A DNA stretch of 64,000 bases from Ailurus styani (taxonomy: Eukaryota; Chordata; Mammalia; Carnivora; Ailuridae): NCBI GenBank assembly GCA_002007465.1, contig LNAC01000001.1, positions 6,991,347 through 7,055,346 of the forward strand, read 5' to 3'. The first letter of the stretch is position 1. Each line of letters begins with the position of its first letter. The notes under the pieces are model-generated. The model did no database searches, had not been told where the DNA came from, and worked only from the letters and a program-made list of their open reading frames with translations. This document shows, piece after piece, positions 47,176 to 58,625 of this stretch. A program made the translations under genes and the position numbers.

Positions 47176-47266
47176 TTCCTTAATGGCTCCGAGTGTCCAT
47201 TCTTCCTGTGTCCAGGCTGACCTGGGAGGGGGCTCACGGGAGCTACCAGAAGCCTACCAGGTGGGA
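47176..47266 (+). repeat. Exact 91-bp direct duplication, copy 2
   Basis: Identical to 45800-45890. The exon-like interval is 47216-47260. Sequence before it ('gaagccac') and after it ('gcctaccggagg') does not match the flanks of copy 1. No CAN-SINE lies next to this copy. Confidence 0.95.
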
Positions 47267-47779
47267 GCCTACCGGAGGAGGGGCTGTGCTACAGCCACCC
47301 AGGAGCGTGTCACCAGGGGTGACGGGCTAGGACCAGACCCAAGGGCAGCTTCGGGCCAGGCTTCTGCTCAGAATTCCCCAAAGCCCGTGGCAGAGAAGCC
47401 ATGGCCACGGCCCCCTCTGCCCCTGGACAGCAGTGTACACGGGCCTGTCCAGGTGCTGCCCAGGGCCTCAGTTCCTGATCTGTGCATCCTGCCTCAGTTG
47501 TTACTTGCTCGCAGGACTGGGCATGGACATGCTGTTTGCACGGAGAACCCCCGGCAGCCTAAGCGCTCTTGTGGTTGTGACCTACTGAGTAGAAGCATCT
47601 GGGGAATCGGTGATTTTCCCCTTTGCAGGGACAAACTTGGGCAAGTCTTAGGACCCAAGTAGAAAAAAGGGCTGGAAATGAAGAACTTGGGGAGATGACT
47701 CGAACCTCAGAAGACTTCTTCTCATTGCACTCTGATGAGTTGGGATTGTGCTAGACTTGACATTTTCCAAGCAGGTCCT

Positions 47780-47900
47780 TCGGGAGGGGGCTCCAAGAAG
47801 GCAGGGGCCTGTCTTGGTGATGGCTGATTCCGTGGAGGTCAGGACAGCATGCGGTGCACAGTGGGAGCTTTGCGGGCGCGGATGAGTAAAGGAACCTGTG
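47780..47900 (+). repeat. L2 3' end fragment, diverged
   Basis: 'gggggctccaagaaggcaggggcctgtcttggtgatggctgattcc...gcacagtgggagctt...gatgagtaaagg' follows the L2 tail order (gctccatgagggcagggaccttgtct... tgaatgaatg). Confidence 0.55.
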
Positions 47901-48984
47901 AGTGCAGGCCCTGTGGGCTCTCCATTTCAGGTCATCCTGAACATTCCGGGCTCCGTCAGCAGCGACTGCGTGAGGGACATGGCAGTCTGTGTCATTGTGT
48001 CAGTGCTGAGGTCTGCCGACCTGGGGCAGGGGCCAGGGAGGCTTCACCAGCCGTCTCTGCGGCCTTGTCCCCTCAGAGTGGTCAGGCCTCAGGGCAGGAA
48101 GTCAGCTGACCATCTGCACGGCACTGCAGGAAGCCAGGAGGCCTCTGGGCTGGGCATCCATCACCGGGGAGGCCGGGCAGAGGAAGAGGACGGAGAGTGG
48201 GGTGCTCATTCTGGGTCCCTGGTGCCTGTTTGTGGGCTCGAGGTTTTGTCCCACAGCTGAGCATGCCGTCACAGTGCCTGTGGGTCGGGAGCGGGACTGG
48301 CCCCAGCCGCCGCCCTTGTGCTCTCCTCCGTGGCCTCCTCGGCTGGGTCTCCGCCCGGCCTCTGCAGCTCCGAGGCCAGAGCGGGCCCAGGAGGATGCCA
48401 GGCAGCGGCCTCCATCCAGCCCCGGCCCTCGCCGCCTGCTCCTGCCCTTCTGCGCCAGGTGGAAAGGGAACGTGGGGAGCTGAATTGGGCTGCTTGAGGC
48501 CTCGATTGTTGGTAGGAGCCTGGCAGCGCATCCATGACAGCCTCTGAGGGGGGGCTTGAGGGGTGACCTATGACCCTCCGCCGCTCTGCCTCACGGCTGC
48601 CCTTGCTGTTACGCCTTTGGCTTTGGGGTGGTTCGGACAGGAAGCAGCCTCTGAAGAGAGGTTGGGGGGCCGTCAGTAAAGGGGCGTGCATGGAGCCCAG
48701 CATGCCCCGCGTTGCCCTCCCAGTGCCCGTCAGCCCCCACTCTTCTTCCTTCCTTGTCGTGTGACGACGTTTGCTTCTTGCGCTCCTTGCTGAAGGCAGG
48801 CGAGGGGTCAGAGTCTGCGGCACACAAGGTCTGCTCTAGGGTGAACCCTTCCCTCCCAGGTAAGCCTGCACCTGTCACAGCAATTGCCGATGGCTAAGGG
48901 GGGTTGGCTCGGTACATCTGTACTGGGGAACCAGAGCCCGGAAGTCGCTCATCGGCAGGAACGGTTTCCCCTCTGCGGCTGGTC

Positions 48985-49165
48985 GCTCGGGGAGCATGAG
49001 GTGGAGGAGGAACAGTGTCTTTGGAGTGCAGAGCCCCTGCCTCTCCACTCTCCTCAGGGGACCACTCTGAGCCTCAGTTTCCTCACTGGAAAGTGGGGAT
49101 AATACTAACTTACCTCAGAGGGTTGGTGTGAGGATCACGTAAGCCCGAGGCTGTAGAGGACCTGG
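48985..49165 (+). repeat. MIR fragment
   Basis: 'ttggagtgcagagcccctgcc...ctgagcctcagtttcctcactggaaagtggggataatactaacttacctcagagggttggtgtgaggatcacgtaag' is a well-preserved sense MIR. Confidence 0.88.
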
Positions 49166-49204
49166 CCACCCCTGGCCACACTGCGGTTGCTCAGCCACGG
49201 TAGC

Positions 49205-49345
49205 TGCTGTCCTCACAGTCCCCAGCACCGTTACCGTCACCTTCACCATTAATGCCACCACCTTCATCGTCACCTTCGGCACCATCACCACTTTCATCTT
49301 CACCGTTAACACAACCCCCACCCCGACCCCCACCATCCTCGAGCA
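49205..49345 (+). repeat. Degenerate (CACCNT)n low-complexity tract
   Basis: Repeated ccgtcaccttcaccatt / gccaccaccttcatcgtcacc hexamer-like units. On the minus strand this gives Val/Lys/Gly-rich chance frames. A decayed trinucleotide/hexanucleotide satellite is the simplest reading. Confidence 0.75.
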
Positions 49346-49559
49346 CAGGGAGTGCGTCCAGAACACCTTGAAGACTTGGCGTCATGTCCGACTCTGAATC
49401 ACGGGGGAAGATAACTGTCCTGTCACAGGTACCGCAGCGACCTGAGCGTCTGTCCCCCCACGGAGGCTCTTTACCTTTTCGGCCTTTTCCACCTGGTAGC
49501 GAGTTTCCTTGTAGGAAGAGGTCCCCGTGTTAGTTGCTGTCTCCTTAGTGCTCGCTCAG

Positions 49560-49745
49560 AGTAAAGCAGAGCCTACAGGATCTTAAAATTATCCTATGCT
49601 CAATTATAATACTAAAAATAAAACATTCTGGCTCCATTAGGGAGAAAAGTTGTCTGGTAGATAATTATGTTGTCTGTACATGTCATCAAATCATCTTTTT
49701 ATGACTTTAGTTCTTAATGCTGTAAATATCCCAGTAGGTAGATAA
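49560..49745. promoter_or_regulatory. AT-rich candidate conserved non-coding element
   Basis: 'cttaaaattatcctatgctcaattataatactaaaaataaaac...gatagataattatgttgtctgtacatgtc...ttatgactttag' is AT-rich unique sequence with several TAAT cores, a tctgtacatg hormone-receptor/TALE-like segment and no repeat match. Enhancer role inferred. Confidence 0.4.
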
Positions 49746-49749
49746 CTAG

Positions 49750-50205
49750 AGAGCCGAGTGCACAGAGCAGGAGTGAGCCTGGGGGCGACGGGCCCTGGGG
49801 GTCGTCCCCACCTCCGCTCTTCCCTAGCTGAAGGATCCTGGCCACGTGACTTCTCTGGGCCTCAGCTTGTTTCTTTTTGAAAAATGGGGTTGGAGCTCCT
49901 GGGTGGCTCCGTCAGTGAAGCGTCTGCCTTCGGCTCGGGTCATGATCGCGGGGTCCTGGGATGGAGCCCCATGGTGGGCTCCTTGCTCAGCAGGGAGCCT
50001 GCTTCTCCCTCTCACTCTCCCTTTGTGTTCTCCTTCCTCTCTCTCTCTCTCCTTCAAATAAATACATAAAATTTAAAAAAGAAAAAGAAAAAAACGGGGC
50101 TCACAATACCTGCCTTGTAGAGGCCTTGCGAGCACTGAGGAGGGGTGGCGTGGTTCCCGGGACAAGCGTGTTTGCAGGACTTGTTGGTGCTTTGGGAACC
50201 TGAGG
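49750..50205 (+). repeat. MIR fragment interrupted by a CAN-SINE
   Basis: Left part: 'ctagctgaaggatcctggccacgtgacttctctgggcctcagcttgtttctttttgaaaaatgggg'. Right part: 'acggggctcacaatacctgccttgtagaggccttgcgagc'. Joined, they follow the MIR core into its 3' part, so the SINE at 49889-50092 landed in a pre-existing MIR. Confidence 0.8.
49889..50092 (+). mobile_element. CAN-SINE nested in MIR
   Basis: The head is slightly degraded (ggagctcctgggtggctccg), the middle intact (gcgtctgccttcggctcgggtcatgatcgcggggtcctggga), and it ends caaataaatacataaaatttaaaaaag. Near-identical flanks aaaatggggtt and aaaacggggct are the target duplication. Confidence 0.94.
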
Positions 50206-50814
50206 GAGTAGAGAGAATTCTGTGGCACTTCCAGTGTGTGCCAGGGAGACCCTGATGCTGCCACACTGAGTTCTGGCGAGGGCCGCTGTCGGGTCCGGAC
50301 TCTGACCAGCTTCCAGTTGGGTCCCGTTCCTGGCACGGATCCTCCATATAGTTGTGTGAACGTGGACTCGGGCTTAATCTGGAAGTTTGTTAGAACTGGC
50401 ATTGTCCAGATCTTTGCAGTTGTTGGGATGTTGACAATATCCTGTGGTATGCGGCGGGGGAGAAATATGTTGGGAGAAGCAGCTGCTGACTCATGTGGAG
50501 GCGGCCGGCGAGGACTGTTCTTTCGGCTTCCCACCGTGGCCGCTGATGCCCCAGGCCAGCGTGCCAGGCAGCACCCTCTCCACCCACCCACCCATCCCCC
50601 ATCCCGATTGGCCAGGACGGTGGCTTGAGGGCGCCAGGTGGGTCCAAGATCAATATGGGGGACCTCTGCCAAGGTTGGGACGCTGGGGTCTACTGAGACA
50701 ACGGTATCTTCCTCTGGGAAGACAGTGTGAAAACTTCCAACAATCAGGATGGTTTCCATGCTCCCGGTTTTGAGGATGAAGAGGTGCAGAAGGTTTTAGC
50801 TGGAACTCGTAAGT

Positions 50815-50965
50815 CTTGGAGCTTTAAGGGACCTGAGTCCAGTCCCATCATTGTGTATCTGGAGAAAGTGAAGAGAAGAGGCCCCTTGCCCAGGGTCACA
50901 TAGTGACACGGTTGATGACAGGGCAGCGACTGGCCCCGGGTCTTCCATTGCTCCCATCGCCTGCC
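50815..50965 (-). repeat. MIR-family fragment
   Basis: 'gtgtatctggagaaagtgaagagaagaggccccttgcccagggtcacatagtgacacgg' is a reversed MIR-type core. Confidence 0.6.
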
Positions 50966-51244
50966 CTTCCCAGCTGGACACCCTCCCCCGCGGGCCTGCA
51001 GCTGTCCCTGCAACCGGGTAGGAGGAGGCTGTCCTCTGCGCTCATTCCGTCCTGTCTGCTCGGCCCTCACCCTGCACCTCCCGGGGCCGCTCCTGTCGCG
51101 GCAGAGACTCTTCCTACTGGTCTCTCCAGTGATGCCGCCCATTCCTGACGGGCCAGGATGGTGCCTTGTCTTCCCAGGGCCGTCTCCCGTGATGGCTAAT
51201 CGCAATCTGGCCTCTTAGTGGCAAGAGGAGCCCTGAGCCGATGG

Positions 51245-51540
51245 GGCAGAGGGCAGCGTGCAAGTGCTGGTGGCGCGACCTTGGCTCTGGGACCTCGGGC
51301 CAGCGACTCGGTCTCCCTCACGCTGTTTGCTCATCCGCAGAGTGAAGATTAGACGTGCCTCTCGGGGCTTGGGGGTGGGAGCACCGTCCAGGGCGCCGCT
51401 ACTGCTGTTTTAATGGGTTCTCCCTCCCGAAGCCTCACGACGTGATTCTTGAGGTCGCCCGGCAATGCTCTGAGGTGAGCTGGCCGGAGGCTCCTGTTGC
51501 CATTTAACAGACGGGGACCTGGAGGCTCTGTGGGGGAGGG
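51245..51540. repeat. Two abutting MIR remnants (one per strand)
   Basis: 51245-51370 reads sense ('gggacctcgggccagcgactcggtctccctcacgctgtttgctcatccgcagagtgaag'). 51430-51540 reads reversed ('ctgttgccatttaacagacggggacctggaggc'). Both are diverged. Confidence 0.55.
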
Positions 51541-52226
51541 AGATGAGAGGTGGCTTTGTGCCAGGGGGTGTCGGCCGGGCCAGCACACAGCGGGCTCATC
51601 CCTGCCCCCCCAGCCCCTCCCCAGGCTTTCCCATCCACAGAGGCTGGGCTTGTGGGTGCCAGGGACGGTGGTCTGGAGGCAGCCACAGCCACCCCATCCT
51701 CCCTCTCATTTTGGGGGTTTCCTGCCCCAGGCTTGGCCCTTTGCTGTGCTCCGGCCTGTGGCCCCAAATTTGGGGTTTCCAGCAGACAGTCTCTGAGTCA
51801 AGGAGCCTTAGATCTTCGTTCCCTCCCAGCAGCTTGGGTGCCGCCAGTGCTCCCCGAAGGAGGACTCTCTCGAGGAGGACGCGCGTGCCATGCTCCTTGC
51901 AGAAACAAGCAGGTTTTCTACAGCCGAGGGAGGGCTGAGAACGCAGAAGTCCGGGGGTGGCAGCCCGGCCTCAACCTGCCTCACGGGCACGTTCCAAGTG
52001 CATTTCCTGTTGACTGTCTTCGCACCCACACCCACTTCCTTTCCCATCCCTCGCCCCACCCTGATCACCCCGCTGGCTGGCAGCTCAGCGTCGCCGCCAC
52101 CGTGCTCCCCATTCGCCTCCCGCTGCCCCGGGCGCTGCAGGAGCCCCGACCCCAGGACGGTGCTGCCACAGGGCTCCCGAGCTTCCTCCCGTGTGGGTCT
52201 CGTGAAGCCAGAGACGTTTTCTTGGC

Positions 52227-52963
52227 NNNNNNNNNNNNNNNNNNNNNNNNNNNNNNNNNNNNNNNNNNNNNNNNNNNNNNNNNNNNNNNNNNNNNNNNNN
52301 NNNNNNNNNNNNNNNNNNNNNNNNNNNNNNNNNNNNNNNNNNNNNNNNNNNNNNNNNNNNNNNNNNNNNNNNNNNNNNNNNNNNNNNNNNNNNNNNNNNN
52401 NNNNNNNNNNNNNNNNNNNNNNNNNNNNNNNNNNNNNNNNNNNNNNNNNNNNNNNNNNNNNNNNNNNNNNNNNNNNNNNNNNNNNNNNNNNNNNNNNNNN
52501 NNNNNNNNNNNNNNNNNNNNNNNNNNNNNNNNNNNNNNNNNNNNNNNNNNNNNNNNNNNNNNNNNNNNNNNNNNNNNNNNNNNNNNNNNNNNNNNNNNNN
52601 NNNNNNNNNNNNNNNNNNNNNNNNNNNNNNNNNNNNNNNNNNNNNNNNNNNNNNNNNNNNNNNNNNNNNNNNNNNNNNNNNNNNNNNNNNNNNNNNNNNN
52701 NNNNNNNNNNNNNNNNNNNNNNNNNNNNNNNNNNNNNNNNNNNNNNNNNNNNNNNNNNNNNNNNNNNNNNNNNNNNNNNNNNNNNNNNNNNNNNNNNNNN
52801 NNNNNNNNNNNNNNNNNNNNNNNNNNNNNNNNNNNNNNNNNNNNNNNNNNNNNNNNNNNNNNNNNNNNNNNNNNNNNNNNNNNNNNNNNNNNNNNNNNNN
52901 NNNNNNNNNNNNNNNNNNNNNNNNNNNNNNNNNNNNNNNNNNNNNNNNNNNNNNNNNNNNNNN
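52227..52963. other. Assembly gap (737 N)
   Basis: The right flank is a (TGGTGGAG/GGGTGGAG) G-rich repeat, so the missing bases probably include a G-rich minisatellite. The left flank is unique GC-rich sequence. No coding inference is possible across it. Confidence 1.
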
Positions 52964-52989
52964 TGGTGGAGTGGGGTGGAGGGTGGGGC

Positions 52990-53185
52990 TCAGGCATCTT
53001 CTGGGATGTGGGGAGGCTTGCGTGGCTTCTTGCCAGCCATTCACTCAAACTACTGGGGCTCAAGTCCTCCATGTAGGAAACGGGGATGATAATAGAGTCC
53101 CTTAGGGAAGTGGTACACAAAGTAAATGAGATGATGGTTGAACAGTGCTTGACGGAGCAGCCAGCACAGGCCATGTGGTCTGAAA
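52990..53185 (+). repeat. MIR fragment
   Basis: 'gtaggaaacggggatgataatagagtcccttagggaagtggtacacaaagtaaatgagatgatggttgaacagtgcttg' matches the 3' half of sense MIR. Confidence 0.8.
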
Positions 53186-56094
53186 ACACTGGCCCCAGTA
53201 CCTCACTCTGAGCACCCCTTCCTGACCTCGTCCCTTCCCGGACTGGGAACTCCTCAGACACAGTGGCCGGTCCCCTGCTCTGCGTTCCCAGCTAGGGCTT
53301 GGGGCCAGGTGATGGTCCTGGCAGGATGCTGACCGGATCACCCTGCCACGGCCCCTGGCCACCTTGGATCTGTGGATGGAGCCTCACTTTAGACCTGGAG
53401 AGAACGGTGACTGTTTGTTCAGACCGACTCTTGGCTTGCTGTAGGCACTGCTACAGTGGGGCAAAGATGCCGGCAGTTCTCCCAGAATTCCTGGGCATCC
53501 GTCATGCCTGCTTCTCACCTCCCCTAAGGTAACCCTGTGACTCCCCCCGTATTGCAGTCCGACAGTTCAGGACTCGTGGGGGAAGAGCCACAGAGAGTGA
53601 CCTTCACCACTCGTGCTGGCAGAGCAGGACACGGAGTCGTGAGTCCAGCGTGAACCTGAGCTGTGTCTTCATCCCTTGGCCTGACATCCCAGAAGCCCAG
53701 AGCTGGGAGCAGAAGGGCCAAGGGAGGAGATGGCAGGTGGAGCTGTGACCGTGGGAGCGCCCCGGTTTGGGGCAGCTGGTCAGAACGCGATACTGTTGGT
53801 TCCCGGATTCCTCCTAGCTTCGCCGCAGAGCTGTGAGTTTTGCTCCCTCTCCGTGTAGGTGCTAACGGCCCACCGGGGGAAAGTGTTTGAGCCCCTGAGG
53901 GGCCAGATCAAATGTAGTGTGTACTGAAGCCATGGTGGGAGCATTGTTACCGTGCCTGGCGAGTGCCTGGGAGCGAGCAAGCTGCCCTCGTACGTCCCGG
54001 GGGGGGTGATGCTGCCACAGGAAGACCAGAGTTTCTCAGCCTCCACACCGTTGCGTCTTGGGCTGGGTGGTTCTCTGTGGGAGGGTGAGGGGCTGTCCTG
54101 TGCTCTGGGGTCCCTGCCTCTCCCCGCCTGACGCCCACTGTCCCCATGCCCTCCCGAGTCATGACAGTCCCTGGGGTGACGTGTGGTGGAGAACCACAGA
54201 CTGGACTGAAAGATCTCGGCCTCCCTGGTGGCTGCCGTCCCTGGGGCCCTGTTACGTGCCTGGCCTCAGACAGGAAATCTGAGCCTTCTGAACTGGCAGC
54301 GGCAAAGGACAGGTGCCTTCTTGGCCCCACGTGGCGCAAGCGCCGTGCAGGGGGTGGAGCTGGGTGGCGGGGCCTCCTGTCACCTGAAGACGCGGGGGCA
54401 CCGGGCCCGCTGCCCCTGGGCTGGGTGTGTTGGCTTCGTTGGCCCCATGTTTTCTGTCCTCTCCATCTCGGAGTCCACGGCCCCAGGAGCTGGGAAGGAC
54501 GGTGGCGCTGTCTGATGGCTCGTCGACTCGCTCTGCCGGAGCCCCTCCAGGGAGAGCAGGCGAGCAGGCATTTTGCCAGGCAGCTGCCAGCAGCGTGCAC
54601 CGCTGTTTTTCGTGAGAAAAGGCGCCAGAGTTCCACTGCCAAAGCAGAGAGCCATCTTGCCCATTAATCAGGACTTCAGGATTCTTGGAGCCATCTTAGC
54701 AACTGCTTGGCACAAGCCCTACTCGATTTACCATCACCTGTCTGCCTTGAGAGCTGGCTCCTCCCGGGAGGCTGGAGGAGGGGAGCGAGCTGCCACCAGC
54801 TCGGTCCAGCCCCGGGGTCTGCTTCAGGGGCCTGGCTTCTGCCCTGCAGGCAGACATGCATACGCCTGGCTCCCTTTCCTCTCACTCAGGGGAGAATAGG
54901 AGAGGCCGGGCCCATCGGAATCTGGCTGTGGCAGGAGCCACCCTCAGCCCCGCGGGGACAGGTGCTCTCGCAATGCTGGTCCCCATGGTAGAGGGACCTG
55001 AGCCATCATCCCTTCCGTCTCCCAGTATCTCACCAGAGGAGGCTCTGGCTGCCCACCTCTGCATCTCTCTGCCATTTCCATTGCCACCGCCATCCCCAGG
55101 ACCCACCTGTCCTCTCCGGTCAAGCTTTCGGGCTTTGCTCAGCTCCCTAGAAGCGCCCTCCCAACACTGTCTGGGAAACAGACATCCCCAGCCTTCCTCG
55201 GTGGCAGAAACCTTTGGCAGTGCAATTGTGAGACGTTCCTAGGGGAGGACCTCGTGCGGCTCAGATACCCTGGTAATTTGGAAGAGAGCTGCCGAGTGCC
55301 ACACAGGTCAGCCGGAATTAACACGCATTTTGCCGAAAGAACAGAGTTGCCCCCCACATCTTCATCCCTTGCTGGGCTGGGCGCTGTCCTGGAATTCTAA
55401 AGGGCACCAGGAAGGGAGGCAGAGAGGGCTCCCCGCCCCCGTCCGTTTCTGGCGAGGGGGGTCTGGTTGGCTCTCGTGGAGCCAGAGCTCCTTGGTTTGC
55501 TGGCAGAGCTTCTGACGGTGGTGGCCCCTTAACAGTGCCGTGGTTAGTGGTCTCGGTGTTGGTGGTCACGGGGCAGCTGCGTGCTCCACGTACGTGCTAG
55601 TGCAGAGACTCTACAAGGGAGCGTGCGCCATCACTGCTTGCCAGTTGACACAGGCCTGGCGGGCAGAGTGGGCTGTGGATAAACAGCTAGAATGTGGCCA
55701 GGCCTGGGTCCCTTCTTCGCACCAACCATGACCTGTCTCAACAGTCCGCATCCTCCAGCTCCCTGGCTTGCTGTCCCCTGGGCATCTTGGGAGCAGGCAT
55801 GGGGGGTAGGCGTACCCCAGAGGCGTGTCAGCCCCGCAGCAGGGCCCACTCCTCCCCATACCAGGTTTGCCCTGTCTTCCTGAGGTTCAGAGGATGCCGG
55901 GAACTCTAGAATGTTCCATACCCCCAAGGGGCCGATGCCCAGGCAGGCCCTGCTCCTTCCAGGGGCCCCTTCCTCCCAGCCTGCCAGTCGCCCCTGGAAG
56001 AGCCCGGCATTCAACAGTCACTCCTTGTCTCCCGAGCTCTCTGTCTTCGCTCCTCCGCAGGAGCAGCCTGGGAGGGACCGGGCTTTTAATTAGC

Positions 56095-56670
56095 CTCGTT
56101 CGGGGATGGCGGCTCGAAAGCCCTGGGAGGTGAATGCGGCCCGCCTTGCTTTTGGATTCCGCTGCCCGTGGACACAATGTAGCTGTAGGAATGAAAATGA
56201 GAGAGAGAATGGCCCACAGGCTGGGCTTTTTAATTGGCACCGTTGCCCCGGCCCTGCGCCCGCCCGCTGGCCCTCCTGGGGCTCTGTTTGGGCGGCCGGG
56301 CCCGGGCGGCGAGCGGTGGAGCCTTTCACCGCCTCCGACTGATTTAAGTGGCCCCGTATAGCTCCAGCAGCCGTCGCTGAAAGGCGCGGCGCGGTCCCCA
56401 CGCCGATGAGCCCTGGGAACCGCGTCCGCCACCTGCGCGTGGTGAATGGTGGTGACCGCCGGGAGCCCCGCCGGGCCTCCTGGGCTTCAATGGGCCCCGG
56501 GCCCCGCCGCGGAGAAAAGGTTTTTCTAAAGCTGCAATTAATTTCTTTCCCCCAATCAACTGGGGGTTGCTTTCTTGTTTCCAGCCGGGCGAGCGGTCCG
56601 CGTGATTCTCTGCTTCTCCGCTAACCTGGGCGCTGCGACAATTGACGTTCCTCTCAAGAGACAGAGCGGC
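56095..56670. promoter_or_regulatory. Mixed CpG-rich/AT-rich block, candidate intragenic enhancer or CpG island
   Basis: Dense CpG stretches (for example 'gggcggccgggcccgggcggcgagcgg' and 'gaaaggcgcggcgcggtcc') alternate with AT islands rich in homeodomain cores ('gctttttaattggcacc', 'gctgcaattaatttctttccccc', 'gacaattgacg'). There is no repeat signature. This combination is typical of conserved enhancers or orphan CpG islands near developmental genes. It could also be an alternative promoter; no spliced first exon is evident. Confidence 0.45.
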
Positions 56671-56705
56671 TTTATTTCTCACCGGCCATCGAGGACGGGG
56701 CTTTT

Positions 56706-56745
56706 GTGTGTGTGTGTGTGTCTGTGTGTGTGTGTGTGTCCCTCT
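56706..56745 (+). repeat. (TG)n microsatellite
   Basis: About 17 TG dinucleotides with one TC interruption, followed by a CT-rich run to about 56765. Confidence 0.95.
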
Positions 56746-57824
56746 CTCTTTTTCTTTCTCTCAGATCATCGCAAGCTAATAGTGAGAAAAAAGGCATGTG
56801 AGCGATTCTGTCCGGGCAGGTCCCACAATACCTTCCGGAACGTCCATTTTTCTTGCTTTCACGGGAACACTATGAGGTCTCTCTTGGAGGGGACAATGGC
56901 AAGATTAAAGAGGGAGGGAGCGCGAGGGAAGGCGGGAGGTAGAAAGGCAGCTCAGCCCGACCGCCGGAGAGCTTTCTGCGGGGATGTAAAGGGGTCGATC
57001 CTGGACACCTCCGAGTCGGCCGGCGGCATCGGCGGAAACCTCCCGGTTCCTGCTCAGTTTTGCACGGAGAACCAGTGTTAAGGGCAAAAGAGAGAAAAGG
57101 CCACCCTTTCTCTCAGGAGTCGCTCTTGTGTTTCTGTGAACGGAACTGTTAGGGTACACGTGTCCGGCTTGGGTGCTGGCCGCAGGGTCTCAGGCTCCGT
57201 GTTCGCTTGGGGACACTGCTGGCAGGATGTCAGCCTGGCCGCCGCTGTGCCTGAGCCGGATGCCTCCAAGGCAGCCTGAGCACCGGCTGTCTCTCGGGCC
57301 ATCAGGGCTCCCCCCACCCCCCAGGCCGGTGACCTACGGAGGGGAGGTGCCGCCGGGCTTGAGGAGTGGCCTCTGGGGCCGTCCGGGCTCTGCCAGGCAG
57401 CGTGACTGTCATGGCAAAACCCCTCCAGCCCCTCTGCCCTGACCTCGGAGCTGGCCTGCTCTGGCTGCGGCCTCCAGGAGAGGTTTTGGCGAGAGGGGAA
57501 GGTCCGTCACTGTGGGTTTGTGCACGCGCGTGCCTCCACTTTCAGCCCCTCTTGTCCGGGGCCCCGGCCGCATCAGGACCCCTGACCTGCTTGTTGCACC
57601 GGCTGCTGCTAAGCCTCAGCACGGTGGTTGTCCCCGAGAGGGGAAAGAATAAGGACCGTCCTGTGCCCCGAGCCCATGCACACGACCCCCGGCTGTGTCT
57701 ACAGCGACCTGCCGGCTGGGCCCCCCGGACTCACTCTCTCCAGAGGTTTGCAGGGTGCCGTGTACACACGCCCTTTTATCCAGACGGGGAAGGGCCGCTC
57801 TTGCTCGCTGCTCTCACGGGCTCC

Positions 57825-57890
57825 TCAGTCCCTATAGGCCTCAGCTCCCTCATCTCAAAGTGGGAGGCTGACACTTGCCTCCTGGGGGCC
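57825..57890 (+). repeat. MIR fragment
   Basis: 'tataggcctcagctccctcatctcaaagtgggaggctgacacttgcctcc' is a short sense MIR core. Confidence 0.6.
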
Positions 57891-58519
57891 CCTCCTGGGG
57901 GGCCTAGGGGAACAAGTGAGGCCACGGGCACTGAGTCTCTGCTGCCTGCCCTTAGTAGAGGCCCAGTTCAAGGGAGCATGAGACCCAGCTACTTCTCTGC
58001 TTGGAAGCCCGAGGGTAGAAGGGGGCCAAGGGGCAGGGACTTCTCTTGAGGGTGGGTCAGCGTCCATCTGCTTTTGTCCTAGGCTGTGGTGGCAGCTCCT
58101 GCAGGGACTGGAGAACCTTATCCCTCAAGGACCCTGTGGCTCTGGGCTCCCCATTCTGGGTGAACGCGTGCCTCACTGTGTGGTAGCCCCTTTTCGTGGC
58201 AGCCACTTGCAGATGGAAAGTGAGGGACATCCCCCTGGGTTCTGTGCTTTTTCCAAAGTGTTACACATTTTTACTTTTGCAAGAGAGAAGTAGGCTCATT
58301 TCCTGACTCGGGCTCCGCCAGTGTTGGTGTGAGGCCGGAGGCTGGGGCCCCGGGCCTGGCGGCTGCTGGTCTCATGGTGGGCACGTCCTCTGCCCCACGA
58401 CAGCTCACCTCACCGTCCTGGACCAGGAGGGCCACTGGGGGGTCAGAGTCCAATGGATCATGTCATCATCAGTCACTGTACGAATTAAAGCACCTTGAAG
58501 CAATTACAAGATGGCGGCA

Positions 58520-58625
58520 CTGTGCGTGTGTGTGCGTGTGCATGCGTGTTTTGTGTGCATGTGTGTGTGCGCCTACGTGTTTGCGTGTGGGAGAGCTGCA
58601 CACACACATGCACACGCATGCATTT
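58520..58625 (+). repeat. Imperfect (TG/CG)n then (CA)n tract
   Basis: Alternating purine/pyrimidine sequence (gtgcgtgtgtgtgcgtgtgcatgcg and so on) is followed by acacacatgcacacgcatgcat. It is Z-DNA-prone, and the two halves are roughly complementary, so they could fold back. Confidence 0.85.

Noticed and set aside
49115..49366. Minus-strand Val/Lys/Gly-rich small protein
   Set aside because: A direct translation of the degenerate CACC-type simple repeat.
51550..53261. Frames of up to 508 codons spanning the 737-N gap, considered as the missing last FAM53B exon
   Set aside because: Neither flank resembles the FAM53B C-terminus, and the open length is due to N codons.
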